Counted from the stretch's first letter, positions 47,381 to 55,999 are shown. The stretch: DNA of 64,000 nt from Paracoccus subflavus (GCF_004310345.1 NZ_SISK01000005.1:168804-232803), one strand, 5' to 3'. The notes: generated by a model from the sequence alone, not told the origin. Numbers and translations are program-made.

Positions 47381-48612
47381 CCGAAATCGTCGATGCGCTG
47401 GTGATCGGCGCGGGACCGGCCGGACTGATGGCGGCCGAAGCCTTGATGGCGCCGGGCCGCCGCGTCCTGGTGGCCGAAGCGATGCCCACGCCCGCGCGAA
47501 AATTCCTGATGGCGGGCAAGTCGGGGCTGAACCTCACCAAGGACGAGCCGTTCGAGGCGTTCGTGCAAAGCTTCGCCCCTGGCAGCGGGGTACTGCCCGG
47601 GGCGCCGGGATATTTCGGCGGAAAAGAACGATTCGGGCCTGCCGAAGTCATGGCCTGGGCGCGGGGCCTGGGGATCGACCTGTTCACCGGATCGACCGGG
47701 CGGGTGTTCCCGACGGGCATGAAGGCCTCGCCCCTGTTGCGGGCCTGGCTGGCGCGGTTGCGGGGGGGCGGAGTGGAACTGCGAACCCGCTGGCGCTGGA
47801 CGGGGGCCGGGTTCCGGTTCGAAACCCCCCAGGGAATGCGCGATGTCGCGCCGCGCGTGGCCGTTCTGGCGCTGGGCGGGGCAAGCTGGCCGCGGCTGGG
47901 ATCGGATGGGGCCTGGGTGCCGTGGCTGGAGGCGGCGGGGGTCCGGGTCATGCCGCTCCGGCCTGCGAACATGGGTTTTCACGTCGCCTGGTCGCCGCAG
48001 ATGGCGCGCCACTTCGGATCGCCGGTCAAGGGCGTCGCCCTGCACGCGGGCGGGCTGAACAGCCGGGGCGAATGGATCATCGGGGCCGGGGGAATCGAGG
48101 GCGGCGGGGTTTACGCGGTATCAGCGCCGCTGCGCGACGGGGCCGCGGGCCATGTGGATCTGGCGCCCGATCTGGACCCGCCCGCCTTGGCCGCGCGGTT
48201 TGCAAGGCCCAGGGGCAGGCTGTCGTTGGGCAACTGGCTGCGGCGGGTGCTGGAGGATCCGGTCAAGGTCGCGTTGATCCTGGAATGGACCCGGCCCCTG
48301 CCGCTGTCTGCGGCCCCAGGTGGCTGGGCTGCCCTGGCCAAGGCCCTGCCGCTGCGCCATGACGGACCGATGGGCTTGGACCGCGCCATTTCCTCGGCCG
48401 GGGGCCTTGCCTGGGATTCGGTCACGGCGGATCTGGAGTTGCGCGCCATGCCCCATGTCTTTGCCGCGGGCGAGATGCTGGACTGGGAGGCGCCCACGGG
48501 CGGCTATCTGCTGACGGCCTGCCTGGGCAGCGGGTTGCACGCCGGACGGGCAGCAGCCGCACGGCTTGACGCCAGAGCGCCCCATGGCGGCGGGCCGGGC
48601 TTGAAGATCTGA
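47377..48612 (+). CDS. FAD-dependent flavoprotein (HI0933/TIGR03862-like)
   Basis: This is a predicted FAD-binding oxidoreductase. A Rossmann motif (VIGAGPAGLMAAEALMAPGR) is at the N-terminus and MAGKSGLNLTKDEP follows, the pattern of the HI0933-like family. GGASWPRLGSDG and the C-terminal FAD contact AGEMLDWEAPTGGYLLTACLGSG are present. 411 residues. The GTG start at 47377 overlaps the holA stop. The substrate and role are unknown. Confidence 0.87.
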   Translation: MTEIVDALVIGAGPAGLMAAEALMAPGRRVLVAEAMPTPARKFLMAGKSGLNLTKDEPFEAFVQSFAPGSGVLPGAPGYFGGKERFGPAEVMAWARGLGIDLFTGSTGRVFPTGMKASPLLRAWLARLRGGGVELRTRWRWTGAGFRFETPQGMRDVAPRVAVLALGGASWPRLGSDGAWVPWLEAAGVRVMPLRPANMGFHVAWSPQMARHFGSPVKGVALHAGGLNSRGEWIIGAGGIEGGGVYAVSAPLRDGAAGHVDLAPDLDPPALAARFARPRGRLSLGNWLRRVLEDPVKVALILEWTRPLPLSAAPGGWAALAKALPLRHDGPMGLDRAISSAGGLAWDSVTADLELRAMPHVFAAGEMLDWEAPTGGYLLTACLGSGLHAGRAAAARLDARAPHGGGPGLKI

Positions 48613-48661
48613 GCCTTTGAAGATCAGAACGGAACCTGCCCGCCATCCGGAAAGGCTTTTC

Positions 48662-48848
48662 ATGGCCTATACGATCACGCCCTTCACCCCCGAGACGCGC
48701 CGACGGATCGACGCCTTTTTCACCGGTCCGGAGCAAGGCACGCGCCCCTGTCCGGACCGAAAGCCGCCCCAGGACCATATCGGGACGACTGGTTCGAAAT
48801 CGGATTCCGGGCCGGCGGCCCTGGGACCGGGCTGTGGCCGGATCGTGG
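48662..48848 (+). pseudogene. Possible frameshifted small gene (low confidence)
   Basis: From ATG 48662 the frame reads MAYTITPFTPETRRRIDAFF with good local codon usage to about position 48775. Beyond that this frame loses coding character, while the frame shifted by one base reads YRDDWFEIGFRAGGPGTGLW from 48778 up to the convergent thioesterase gene. The two halves look like one small protein broken by a one-base indel. I do not recognise the family. It could be chance in GC-rich sequence, or a sequencing error. Confidence 0.3.
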
Positions 48849-49274
48849 CTATGAGGTCCCGTCGCCTTTCCAGTCGATCACCATCTGGGTCTGCGTGACG
48901 ATCGCCGCCACCTTGCCGTCGCCGCGCGTGATGGTGGTCTGCCAGATCTGCGTCGTGCGACCCAGGTGCAGCGGCAGGGTGACCGCCCGGGCGGTATCGC
49001 CCAGCCGGATGGGACGCAGGAAATTCGTCTTGCTTTCCAGCGTGGTGGTCGATTTTCCGGGCGGCAGGTTCAGGAATGTGCCGGTGCCCCCGGCATTGTC
49101 GGCCAGCCCCATGATCGCGCCGCCGTGAAGCACGCCGTTGCGGTTGGCAAGCGCGCGGGTCACGGGCATCTCGAACTCGACCCGCTGGGGGGTCGCCGAA
49201 ACCAGGCGGGCGCCGATATGGATGGCGAATTCGGGCTGATCCTCGGCCTCGCGCCGGATGTGGTCGTCGCTCAT
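48849..49274 (-). CDS. PaaI family hotdog thioesterase
   Basis: This is an acyl-CoA thioesterase of 141 residues with the hotdog signature NGVLHGGAIMGLADNAGGTG, the catalytic acidic residue being the Asp of LADNAG. It continues with the FLRPIRLGDTARAV and TTITRGDGKVAAIVTQTQMVI strands. The substrate is unknown. The ATG at 49274 is accepted as the start although the ribosome site is weak. It stands between convergent and co-directional genes. Confidence 0.9.
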   Translation of the reverse strand: MSDDHIRREAEDQPEFAIHIGARLVSATPQRVEFEMPVTRALANRNGVLHGGAIMGLADNAGGTGTFLNLPPGKSTTTLESKTNFLRPIRLGDTARAVTLPLHLGRTTQIWQTTITRGDGKVAAIVTQTQMVIDWKGDGTS

Positions 49275-49335
49275 GCGGTGTTTTCCCCCTGCTGCCCGGC
49301 CATATCAACCGGCCGGCCCGGCAAAGGGCAAGCCC

Positions 49336-49917
49336 TCAGGCCCGGCGGCACGCCACAAGTTGCGACCGGTACATCTGGGCGCGCTGTCCGACATCGTTCG
49401 CGACCCGGACCAGCCAGGGCTTGTTCAGATAGGACTGGCGCGCGAAACCCGAACGCCCCTCGTGATAGGCCAGGTATTGCGCGCCTGCATCGGCCTTGGA
49501 GATGCCCAGGCTGCGGGTCGAGTTGTGCATGTACCAGCCCATGAAGTCGGTCGCGTGGCGGATGTTGTCGCGCTGGGCGCGGCGGTTTCCCGTGGCCTTC
49601 TGATATTCCTCCCACGTGCCGTCGAGCGCCTGTGAATAACCGAAAGCACTGGACTGGCGTCCGATGGGGATCACGCCAAGCGCGTATTGATGCGGCGTGC
49701 GGGCATCGCCGATGAATTTCGATTCCTGATAAAGCGTGGCCATCTGCACCGGGACGGGCACGCCCCATTTGCGTTCGGTGGCCTTCATCGCCCGGAAATA
49801 GGCCGGACGTTCCGCCACGATGGCGCAGGCGTTGTCCAGTTGCCGAGGGGCCGAATAATTGCCGCCGCCGCATGATGCGACCAGCCCCACGATCGCCAGT
49901 TTCAGAAGCCTGCTCAT
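49336..49917 (-). CDS. SLT-domain lipoprotein (lytic transglycosylase-like)
   Basis: This is a predicted lipoprotein (MSRLLKLAIVGLVASCGGG, lipobox VASC) with an SLT-like core of ~150 residues. MATLYQESKFIGDARTPHQY contains the catalytic Glu of the ES motif (QESKF). SAFGYSQALDGTWEEYQKAT and AYHEGRSGFARQSY correspond to the GxxQ and AYNxG motifs. 193 residues. The start at 49917 gives a proper signal. It is expected to cut peptidoglycan at the outer membrane. Confidence 0.85.
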   Translation of the reverse strand: MSRLLKLAIVGLVASCGGGNYSAPRQLDNACAIVAERPAYFRAMKATERKWGVPVPVQMATLYQESKFIGDARTPHQYALGVIPIGRQSSAFGYSQALDGTWEEYQKATGNRRAQRDNIRHATDFMGWYMHNSTRSLGISKADAGAQYLAYHEGRSGFARQSYLNKPWLVRVANDVGQRAQMYRSQLVACRRA

Positions 49918-49987
49918 CCTGCCCTCTTGTCGTTTTTCCGAACTATTACGGAAAATCACGGCAGGGTGAAATCACAAAGCCGGAAGC

Positions 49988-51463
49988 TCAGACGGACAGG
50001 ACCGCCTGCACCGCCCGCTGCCAAGCGGAATAGCGCCGATCCCGCTCGGCCTCGGGCATCAGCGGTTCGAACCGGCGGTCAAGCTGCCAGGCCCGGGCAT
50101 AGTCATCGGGCGGCGGGCACAGCCCCGCGCGATAGCCGGCCAGCCAGGCGGCGCCTTGCGCGGTCGTTTCGGTGTTGGCGGGCCGGTCCACCGGGGCGCC
50201 CAGGATGTCGGCCAGGAATTGCATGGCCGGTTCGCTGGCCGTCATGCCGCCATCGACACGCAGAACGGCATCGCCCGCCTGGGGCCAGTCGGCGCGCATC
50301 GCCTCCAGCAGGTCGCGGGTCTGAAAGCCCACGCTTTCCAGCGCCGCACGGGCGAATTCGGCGGGGCCGGTGCTGCGGGTCAGGCCAAACACCGCGCCGC
50401 GCGCATGGGGTGCCCAGTGCGGGGCGCCAAGGCCGGTGAAGGCCGGGACCATGATGACCTGCTGGCTGTCGTCGGCCTGTCCGGACAGGGATTGGGTTTC
50501 GCTGGCCTCGCGGATCAGCCGCAGCCCGTCGCGCAGCCACTGCACCACCGCGCCGGCAATGAAGATGCTGCCTTCCAGTGCATAGGTCGTCGTGCCGTCC
50601 AGGCGATAGGCGATGGTGGTCAGCAGCCGGTTCTGCGATCGCACCGCCTGATCCCCGGTGTTCAGCAGCGCGAAACAGCCGGTGCCATAGGTGGACTTCA
50701 TCATGCCGGGCTGAAAGCAGGCCTGCCCCACGGTCGCGGCCTGCTGGTCGCCCGCCACGCCCAGAATCGGGATTGCCCGCCCGAACAGGTCGGGTCGCGT
50801 GGTGCCGAAATCGTCGGCGCTGTCGCGGACCTCGGGCAGCAGCGCGGGGGGGATGTCGAACAGCCGGCACATGTCGTCGGACCATTCCCCCCGGCGGATG
50901 TCGTACAGCAGCGTCCGGCTGGCATTGGTGGCGTCGGTGACATGGGACTGGCCGCCGGTCAGCTTCCAGATCAGAAAGCTGTCCACGGTGCCGAAGGCCA
51001 GATCGCCGGCCCGGGCGCGGTCGCGCGCCCCGTCCACATGATCCAGCAGCCAGGCGATCTTGGTGGCGCTGAAATAAGGGTCCAGCAGCAGCCCGGTCGT
51101 CTCCGTGACCTGATCCTCGGCCCCTTCCTCGCGCAGGCGGTTGCAGACATCGGCGGTGCGCCGGTCCTGCCAGACGATCGCGCGGTGAAGAGGTTCGCCT
51201 GTCTTGCGGTCCCAGATCACGACGGTTTCGCGCTGGTTGGTGATGCCGATGGCGTCGATCCGGGGGGCACCCGCCTTTTCGATGGCGGCGCGGGCGGTGC
51301 CGGCACTGCTGGTCCAGATGTCGTCCGGATCGTGTTCGACCCAGCCCGATTGCGGGAAATGCTGCGGGAATTCATGCTGCGCGCGGGCCTGCACGCGCAG
51401 GTCGTCGCTGAAGACCAGGGCACGAGACGAGGTCGTTCCCTGATCCATGGCCAGTATCGTCAT
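49988..51463 (-). CDS. glpK: Glycerol kinase
   Basis: GlpK phosphorylates glycerol to glycerol 3-phosphate. It is an FGGY kinase, 491 residues: [68 protein letters not shown] and the C-terminal [23 protein letters not shown] 51463 follows GGGGAA and overlaps the upstream regulator stop in ATGA. There is no glpF or glpD nearby, and the coupling to a ModE-like regulator is unusual. Confidence 0.95.
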   Translation of the reverse strand: MTILAMDQGTTSSRALVFSDDLRVQARAQHEFPQHFPQSGWVEHDPDDIWTSSAGTARAAIEKAGAPRIDAIGITNQRETVVIWDRKTGEPLHRAIVWQDRRTADVCNRLREEGAEDQVTETTGLLLDPYFSATKIAWLLDHVDGARDRARAGDLAFGTVDSFLIWKLTGGQSHVTDATNASRTLLYDIRRGEWSDDMCRLFDIPPALLPEVRDSADDFGTTRPDLFGRAIPILGVAGDQQAATVGQACFQPGMMKSTYGTGCFALLNTGDQAVRSQNRLLTTIAYRLDGTTTYALEGSIFIAGAVVQWLRDGLRLIREASETQSLSGQADDSQQVIMVPAFTGLGAPHWAPHARGAVFGLTRSTGPAEFARAALESVGFQTRDLLEAMRADWPQAGDAVLRVDGGMTASEPAMQFLADILGAPVDRPANTETTAQGAAWLAGYRAGLCPPPDDYARAWQLDRRFEPLMPEAERDRRYSAWQRAVQAVLSV

Positions 51464-51822
51464 GCGTCTTTCCCCTGTTTCATCAACCCGCCGATGGCCG
51501 CCAGATCGTCGGCGCCCCGGTCCGCCAGCAGTCTTTCCAGTGATTCGTAGTGGCGCAGGACGTCGCGCCCCGTCGGCGTCACGGTTGCCCCGCCGCCGCC
51601 CGGACCGCCCCGGCTGCTGTCCACCAGCGGCTGGACAAAGGCCCTGTTCAGTTCCTCGACCAGGGACCACGCGCGCTTGTAGCTCATGCCCATGCGTCGT
51701 CCGGCGGCCGAGATCGAGCCATGTTGCGCGATCAGCCGCAAAAGCTGCGCCTTGCCCGGTCCCAGCACCAGCGGGGCGTCGTATTCCAGTCGCAGTTTGA
51801 TCCGGGGGACACCCTTTTCCAT
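51460..51822 (-). CDS. ModE-like winged-helix DNA-binding protein (no molybdate domain)
   Basis: This is a 120-residue predicted regulator that resembles only the N-terminal DNA-binding domain of Mod[21 protein letters not shown], then the helix-turn-helix [20 protein letters not shown], then a Gly-rich wing ([17 protein letters not shown]). The C-terminal MOP domains that bind molybdate are absent, so molybdate sensing is unlikely. The stop overlaps the glpK ATG by 4 bases. It may control glpK or a distant molybdate-related gene (inference). Confidence 0.83.
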   Translation of the reverse strand: MEKGVPRIKLRLEYDAPLVLGPGKAQLLRLIAQHGSISAAGRRMGMSYKRAWSLVEELNRAFVQPLVDSSRGGPGGGGATVTPTGRDVLRHYESLERLLADRGADDLAAIGGLMKQGKDA

Positions 51823-51900
51823 CGCGATTCGGTTCCCTGTCGCTCTGGCAACTTAGCCGCAGCCGCAGCGCCGAGGCAAACAGGGGTCACGATCCTCTTG

Positions 51901-51934
51901 CTGCATCGCAATCCGCCTCTATGCTGCACTGCAA
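51901..51934. promoter_or_regulatory. Two PhaR-like CTGC-N3-GCA sites upstream of the thiolase gene (candidate)
   Basis: CTGCATCGCAA (51901-51911) and CTGCACTGCAA (51924-51934) are near-identical TGC-rich boxes, 13 bases apart edge to edge, ending 20 bases before the thiolase start. They resemble PhaR sites of Paracoccus and Rhodobacter (CTGC-N3-GCAG) except for the last base. Function is inferred. Confidence 0.4.
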
Positions 51935-51953
51935 AAACCAAGGGAGGTTCTTC

Positions 51954-53135
51954 ATGTCCGCAAGCGAGATCGTCATCCTGTCCGGCGCCCGCACCGCCAT
52001 CGGCACCTTTGGCGGCAGTCTGGCCGCCATTCCGCCGATCGACCTTGCGGCAACCGTCACCAGGGCGGCGATGGAACGCGCGAATGTGGCACCCGACCGG
52101 ATCGGGCAGGTGGTCTTTGGCCATGTCATCAACACCGAACCCCGCGACATGTATCTGTCGCGGGTGGCGATGCTGGACGCGGGCATTCCCGACACCACGC
52201 CCGCCATGAATGTGAACCGGTTGTGCGGATCGGGGGTGCAGGCCATCGTGTCGGCGGCGCAGGCTCTGATGCTGGGGGATGCGGATTTCGCCGTCGCGGG
52301 CGGCGCCGAAAGCATGAGCCGCGCGCCCTATGCCGTCAGCTCGGCCCGGTTCGGCGCCAAGATGGGCGATCAGCGGATGATGGACATGATGACCGGCGCG
52401 CTGACCTGCCCGATGGGCACCGGGCATATGGGCGTGACGGGGGAAAACGTTGCGATCGAACACGGCATCAGCCGGCAGGCGCAGGACGAATTCGCGCTGG
52501 AATCGCAGCGCCGGGCGGCGGCAGCCATCGCCGCAGGGCATTTCCGCGACCAGATCGTGCCCATCGAGGTCAAGGGCCGCAATGGGCCGGTCAGCTTCGA
52601 TACCGACGAACACCCCAAGGAAACCAGCCTGGACAGGCTGGCGGGCCTGAAGGCCGTGTTCAAAAAGGACGGCAGCGTCACCGCGGGCAATGCCAGCGGC
52701 ATCAACGACGGTGCGGCGGCCCTGGTGCTGGCGCGGGCCGACGCGGCACAGGCGGCAGGTTTGACGCCGCGCGCGCGCATCCTTGGCTATGCGGTGGCGG
52801 GCGTGCGCCCCGAGGTGATGGGCATCGGCCCGGTCCCGGCGGTGGAATTGCTGACGAAACGCACGGGCCTGTCGGTCGGCGATTTCGACGTGATCGAATC
52901 GAACGAGGCTTTCGCCGCACAGGCCCTGGCGGTGAGCAAAAGGCTGGGGCTGGACCCGGCCCGTGTCAATCCCAATGGCGGCGCCATCGCTTTGGGCCAT
53001 CCGATCGGCGCGACCGGCGCGATCATCACCGTCAAGGCACTGTATGAACTGGAGCGCAGGGATGCCCGCAAGGCATTGATAACCATGTGCATCGGCGGCG
53101 GACAGGGCATCGCGCTGGCCATCGAGCGGCTGTAG
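51954..53135 (+). CDS. Acetyl-CoA C-acetyltransferase (thiolase, PhaA/AtoB-like)
   Basis: This thiolase condenses two acetyl-CoA to acetoacetyl-CoA, or the reverse. 393 residues. The nucleophilic Cys91 is in NRLCGSGVQA, His349 in GHPIGATGA, and Cys379 in MCIGGGQGIAL. ATG 51954 has an AGGGAGG site. It could serve polyhydroxybutyrate synthesis or ketone-body/acetoacetate use. No phaB or phaC is adjacent in the window, and the divergent neighbour is the ModE-like gene. Confidence 0.94.
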   Translation: MSASEIVILSGARTAIGTFGGSLAAIPPIDLAATVTRAAMERANVAPDRIGQVVFGHVINTEPRDMYLSRVAMLDAGIPDTTPAMNVNRLCGSGVQAIVSAAQALMLGDADFAVAGGAESMSRAPYAVSSARFGAKMGDQRMMDMMTGALTCPMGTGHMGVTGENVAIEHGISRQAQDEFALESQRRAAAAIAAGHFRDQIVPIEVKGRNGPVSFDTDEHPKETSLDRLAGLKAVFKKDGSVTAGNASGINDGAAALVLARADAAQAAGLTPRARILGYAVAGVRPEVMGIGPVPAVELLTKRTGLSVGDFDVIESNEAFAAQALAVSKRLGLDPARVNPNGGAIALGHPIGATGAIITVKALYELERRDARKALITMCIGGGQGIALAIERL

Positions 53136-53159
53136 CATCTATCCCCGGTTATTCCCGGA

Positions 53160-53182
53160 TCTGGTCAATTTTTTTGACCAGA
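53160..53182. promoter_or_regulatory. Perfect palindrome upstream of the lactate permease gene (candidate operator)
   Basis: TCTGGTCAA-TTTTT-TTGACCAGA is a perfect 9-bp inverted repeat with a 5-base AT centre, 62 bases before the permease ATG. Its right arm contains TTGACC, usable as a -35 box. The TGGTC...GACCA arms resemble operators of GntR regulators, the type that controls lactate genes. It can also fold as a hairpin after the thiolase gene but has no T-run after it. Confidence 0.5.
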
Positions 53183-53244
53183 ACCCTTGACGGGCTGTCC
53201 TTTTTTGCGGTCTGTGCAAACGGATTTACGGGAGAGAGGATTCC

Positions 53245-55023
53245 ATGGAGGGATTGTTGTTTGTGGCCGCACTGGTGCCGGTGCTGGCGGTGTTCGTCCT
53301 GCTGGTGGTGATGCGAAAATCGGCCAAGATGTCGATGCTGGTGGCCTATCTGGCGACCGTCGCGCTGGCCCTGCTGGTCTGGGGAGCCCCTGCCGAGCGT
53401 GTTGCCGGGGCGTCCGTTAACGGGCTGGTGACAGCGGCCACGCTGCTCTACATCGTGTTCGGGGCGATCCTGCTGCTGTATACGGTGCAGGAGTCGGGGG
53501 CGATCCGGGCGATCCGGCGCGGATTTACGGACATTTCGCCCGACCGCCGCATCCAGGCGATCATCATTGCCTGGATGTTCGGATCCCTGATCGAGGGGGC
53601 CTCGGGGTTCGGCACGCCCGCCGCGGTTGCCGCGCCGCTGCTGGTGGCGATCGGCTTTCCGGCCATGGCTGCCGTGATGGTCACGCTGATCATCCAGTCC
53701 ACGCCCGTATCCTTTGGCGCGGTGGGCACGCCCATGCTGGTGGGCGTCAAGACCGGCCTGTCCAACAGCGACGAGGTGACGGCCGCGATCAGCCCCGCCA
53801 CGCTGGACCAGTATGTGCCGGTGGTCGCGGCCAACGTGGCACTGATTCACACGCTGATCGGGTTCCTGATTCCGCTGCTGATGGTGGGGATGCTGACGCG
53901 GTTCTTTGGCCGCAGCCGCAGCTTTGCCGAAGGCTTCCGCGCCTGGAAATTCGCGCTGTTCGCGGGCCTGGCCTTCACGCTGCCCTATCTGCTGGTGGCG
54001 CGGGTGCTGGGACCGGAATTCCCGTCCCTGCTGGGCGGGCTGATCGGCCTGCTGATCGTGATTCCGGCAGCACGCGCGGGGCTGTTCATGCCCGACGACC
54101 GGTTCGATTTCCCGCCGCGCATCGAATGGGAACACGACTGGCAGGGCACGGTCGAGGCCGCCGACGCCGATGCCGAGCTTGCCCCCCATGGCGCGGCGGC
54201 GCGGCGCGAAATCTCGTTGCTGAGCGCCTGGATGCCCTATGTCATCGTGGCGGGCCTGTTGGTGCTGACGCGCACCATCGCGCCCTTGAAGGCCTGGCTG
54301 ACGGGGCCGTCCACGACGCTGGCGGTGAACGACCTGTTCGGATCGGGGATCAATGCCTCGGCCCAGTTGCTGTATTCGCCGGGAACGGTGATGATCCTGG
54401 CTTCGCTGATCTCGGTCGCGCTGTTCCGGATGCGCGGGTCCGATTATGGACGGGCCTGGGCGATTTCCGGGCGAACCATGCTGGCCGCCGCGCCCGCGCT
54501 GCTGCTGGCGGTGCCGATGGTGCAGGTGTTTATCAACTCCGGGTCCGAGGGCATGGCGTCCATGCCGATCACCCTGGCGCAGGGCATGGCCGCCGCCACG
54601 GGCGACGCCTGGCCGCTGTTTGCGCCGATCGTGGGGGCGCTTGGCGCCTTCATCGCCGGGTCCAACACGGTGTCCAACATGATGTTCGCGCTGTTCCAGT
54701 TCTCGACCGCGCAGGGGATCGGCCTGGATCTGGCCGGCATCACGGCGGTGGTGGCGCTTCAGGCGGTTGGCGGCGCGGCGGGCAACATGATTTGCGTGCA
54801 CAATGTGGTTGCGGCCTCGGCCACGGTGGGGCTGACCGACCGCGAGGGCGACCTGATCCGCAAGACGCTGATCACCATGGGCTACTATGTGGTGCAGGCA
54901 GGCCTGATCGGCATGGGCCTGATCCAGGGCGGGCTCTGGTGGGCCGCCGCCGTCGTGTGGGCCCTGGTCGTGATCGGCGGGATGCGCATCAATCAGGCGG
55001 GCCTGGAACCGGTGCGCCGCTGA
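53245..55023 (+). CDS. lldP: L-lactate permease
   Basis: This is an inner-membrane proton-lactate (or glycolate) symporter of the LctP family. 592 residues with ~13 membrane helices: [77 protein letters not shown] and [17 protein letters not shown]. It begins after GGGAGAGAGGA. It is monocistronic: a strong terminator is 3 bases after the stop. Lactate dehydrogenase genes are not in the window. Confidence 0.93.
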   Translation: MEGLLFVAALVPVLAVFVLLVVMRKSAKMSMLVAYLATVALALLVWGAPAERVAGASVNGLVTAATLLYIVFGAILLLYTVQESGAIRAIRRGFTDISPDRRIQAIIIAWMFGSLIEGASGFGTPAAVAAPLLVAIGFPAMAAVMVTLIIQSTPVSFGAVGTPMLVGVKTGLSNSDEVTAAISPATLDQYVPVVAANVALIHTLIGFLIPLLMVGMLTRFFGRSRSFAEGFRAWKFALFAGLAFTLPYLLVARVLGPEFPSLLGGLIGLLIVIPAARAGLFMPDDRFDFPPRIEWEHDWQGTVEAADADAELAPHGAAARREISLLSAWMPYVIVAGLLVLTRTIAPLKAWLTGPSTTLAVNDLFGSGINASAQLLYSPGTVMILASLISVALFRMRGSDYGRAWAISGRTMLAAAPALLLAVPMVQVFINSGSEGMASMPITLAQGMAAATGDAWPLFAPIVGALGAFIAGSNTVSNMMFALFQFSTAQGIGLDLAGITAVVALQAVGGAAGNMICVHNVVAASATVGLTDREGDLIRKTLITMGYYVVQAGLIGMGLIQGGLWWAAAVVWALVVIGGMRINQAGLEPVRR

Positions 55024-55026
55024 CGG

Positions 55027-55050
55027 AAAAGGGGGCCCAGGCCCCCTTTT
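55027..55050 (+). terminator. Rho-independent terminator after the lactate permease gene
   Basis: AAAAGGGGGC and GCCCCCTTTT form a 10-bp stem around a 4-base loop (55031-55046 core). The symmetrical A/T arms make it effective in both directions. It begins 3 bases after the permease stop. Confidence 0.9.
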
Positions 55051-55066
55051 GCCGGTCGCGCGCTTT

Positions 55067-55100
55067 CAAAAGGAACGGGCCGCCCGGATGGGGCGGCCCG
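55067..55100 (-). terminator. Terminator of the small minus-strand transcript
   Basis: A perfect 10-bp stem CGGGCCGCCC/GGGCGGCCC (arms 55076-55085 and 55091-55100, 5-base loop) is followed on the minus strand by TTCCTTTTGAAA. It ends the predicted 55067-55290 transcript. Confidence 0.7.
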
Positions 55101-55180
55101 CGAGATCCACGGAGATGGTCCGGTTAGGGATACGCGGATGGTCCGGTCCCAACCAGGGTTTACGACCCTCGGGGCTGCCC
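55101..55180 (-). ncRNA. Structured 3' part of a small transcript with two repeated hairpin loops (candidate)
   Basis: Downstream of the small ORF, the minus strand has an 11-base direct repeat ACCGGACCATC at 55147-55137 and 55124-55114. Each copy forms a small hairpin (CGGA-CCA-TCCG and CGGA-CCATC-TCCG), and the first is enclosed by GGTT-GGGA / TCCC-AACC. A further stem GGGT-cgtaa-ACCC precedes it. Such ordered structure between a small ORF and a terminator suggests a regulatory RNA or structured mRNA. I recall similar sequences in other Rhodobacterales, but the name is not known to me. Confidence 0.45.
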
Positions 55181-55237
55181 TCAGGCCACGGCCCCCCTGA
55201 CTGTTCCGACACCTCTCTCCAATATCACTCTCGACAC
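55181..55237 (-). CDS. Predicted 18-residue peptide with an unusually strong ribosome site
   Basis: GTG at 55237 opens an 18-codon frame (MSRVILERGVGTVRGAVA, then TGA). It is preceded by AAAGGAGGTGGTCC, a near-complete complement of the 16S rRNA 3' end, with 7 bases between GGAGG and GTG. A TTGACA box lies 61-66 bases upstream, and structured RNA plus a terminator follow. The frame is too short to judge by codon usage, but such a ribosome site is rarely accidental. It may be a leader peptide or a dual-function sRNA ORF. Confidence 0.5.
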   Translation of the reverse strand: MSRVILERGVGTVRGAVA

Positions 55238-55269
55238 TGGACCACCTCCTTTCAATTGGTTGCCGTTAT

Positions 55270-55303
55270 GGGGTGATGGTGCCACAGACCGATCCTGTGT
55301 CAA
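55270..55303 (-). promoter_or_regulatory. Candidate sigma-70 promoter of the small transcript
   Basis: TTGACA (55303-55298), read on the minus strand, follows directly after the transporter stop codon TGA. A 17-base spacer leads to ACCATC, a weak -10. The perfect -35 box in this GC-rich genome is noteworthy. Confidence 0.45.
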
Positions 55304-55906
55304 TCAGATTGTTCGCCGGGTTCGCAACAAATTGCGCACCGCGATGCGGAAAGGCACAAGGGCAAGTATCGCCAGACCAAGCTTGACCAGCCAGTCGGCA
55401 GTTGCCAGCGAAATCCACAGCGCCGTGACCGGTCCTTGACCAAGCAGCGGAACCGCCTCGTTCGCCCAGCCGGTGTTGACGTCAGCCGGCAGGGCGGCGG
55501 TAAAGGCGATGCCAAAGAACAGCGCGGTATCCACGGCCGATCCGACAAAGGACGACAGGAACGGCGCCTCCCACCAGCGGCGGTTGCGAAGGGCGTCAAA
55601 GACCGCGATGTCGATCAACTGTGCGACGAAAAAGGCCACCCCCGATCCGACGGCGATTCGCAGCGTGGTCTTGTCCAGGCCCGCCGCGATCAGCGAACAG
55701 GAAACGCCGATGACAAAGCCCGCCAGTACGACCTGGCGGGCGGCACGGGCACCGTGGACACGGTTCATCACGTCCGTGACCAGAAAGGCGAAGGGATAGG
55801 TCAGGGCCCCCCAGGTCAGCCAGGAGCCGATCGGGAATTGCACAAGGATGTTCGAGGCCACGACGATGATGGCCATGGCAAGGATGCCGGGCAGATGGCG
55901 GGTCAT
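55304..55906 (-). CDS. Queuosine precursor transporter (VUT family, YhhQ-like)
   Basis: This is a predicted preQ0/preQ1 importer of the DUF165 family. 200 residues with ~6 membrane helices. Family motifs: SNILVQFPIGSWLTWGALTY, PFAFLVTDVMNRVHG and SSFVGSAVDTALFFGIAF. No queuosine biosynthesis gene is adjacent. The leader contains hairpins and a TTGACA box. The end of the gene borders the small transcript. Confidence 0.92.
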   Translation of the reverse strand: MTRHLPGILAMAIIVVASNILVQFPIGSWLTWGALTYPFAFLVTDVMNRVHGARAARQVVLAGFVIGVSCSLIAAGLDKTTLRIAVGSGVAFFVAQLIDIAVFDALRNRRWWEAPFLSSFVGSAVDTALFFGIAFTAALPADVNTGWANEAVPLLGQGPVTALWISLATADWLVKLGLAILALVPFRIAVRNLLRTRRTI

Positions 55907-55999
55907 TGATATTTCCGTTTTACAAGGTCGCGGAACAACTCGGTCCCGCAGACGCGCGGGACAGCGGGCGCCTTACGCCGCGCGTGCCCGGATTGTCAA
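55907..55999 (-). promoter_or_regulatory. Leader of the queuosine-precursor transporter gene (candidate promoter and hairpins)
   Basis: On the minus strand there is TTGACA (55999-55994), a GTCCCGC/GCGGGAC stem, and then TTCCG...CGGAA just before the ATG. The last of these would pair with the GGAA that serves as ribosome site. A preQ1 riboswitch would be logical here, but the known consensus was not recognised. Confidence 0.3.

Noticed and set aside
55239..55253. Plus-strand GGACCACCTCCTTTC resembles the 3' end of 16S rRNA
   Set aside because: No other 16S sequence surrounds it. It is the complement of an extended ribosome-binding site for the small minus-strand ORF.
55907..55999. preQ1 riboswitch upstream of the queuosine-precursor transporter
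   Set aside because: Hairpins exist, but none shows the conserved loop and A-rich tail of known preQ1 classes. Kept only as a low-confidence leader.
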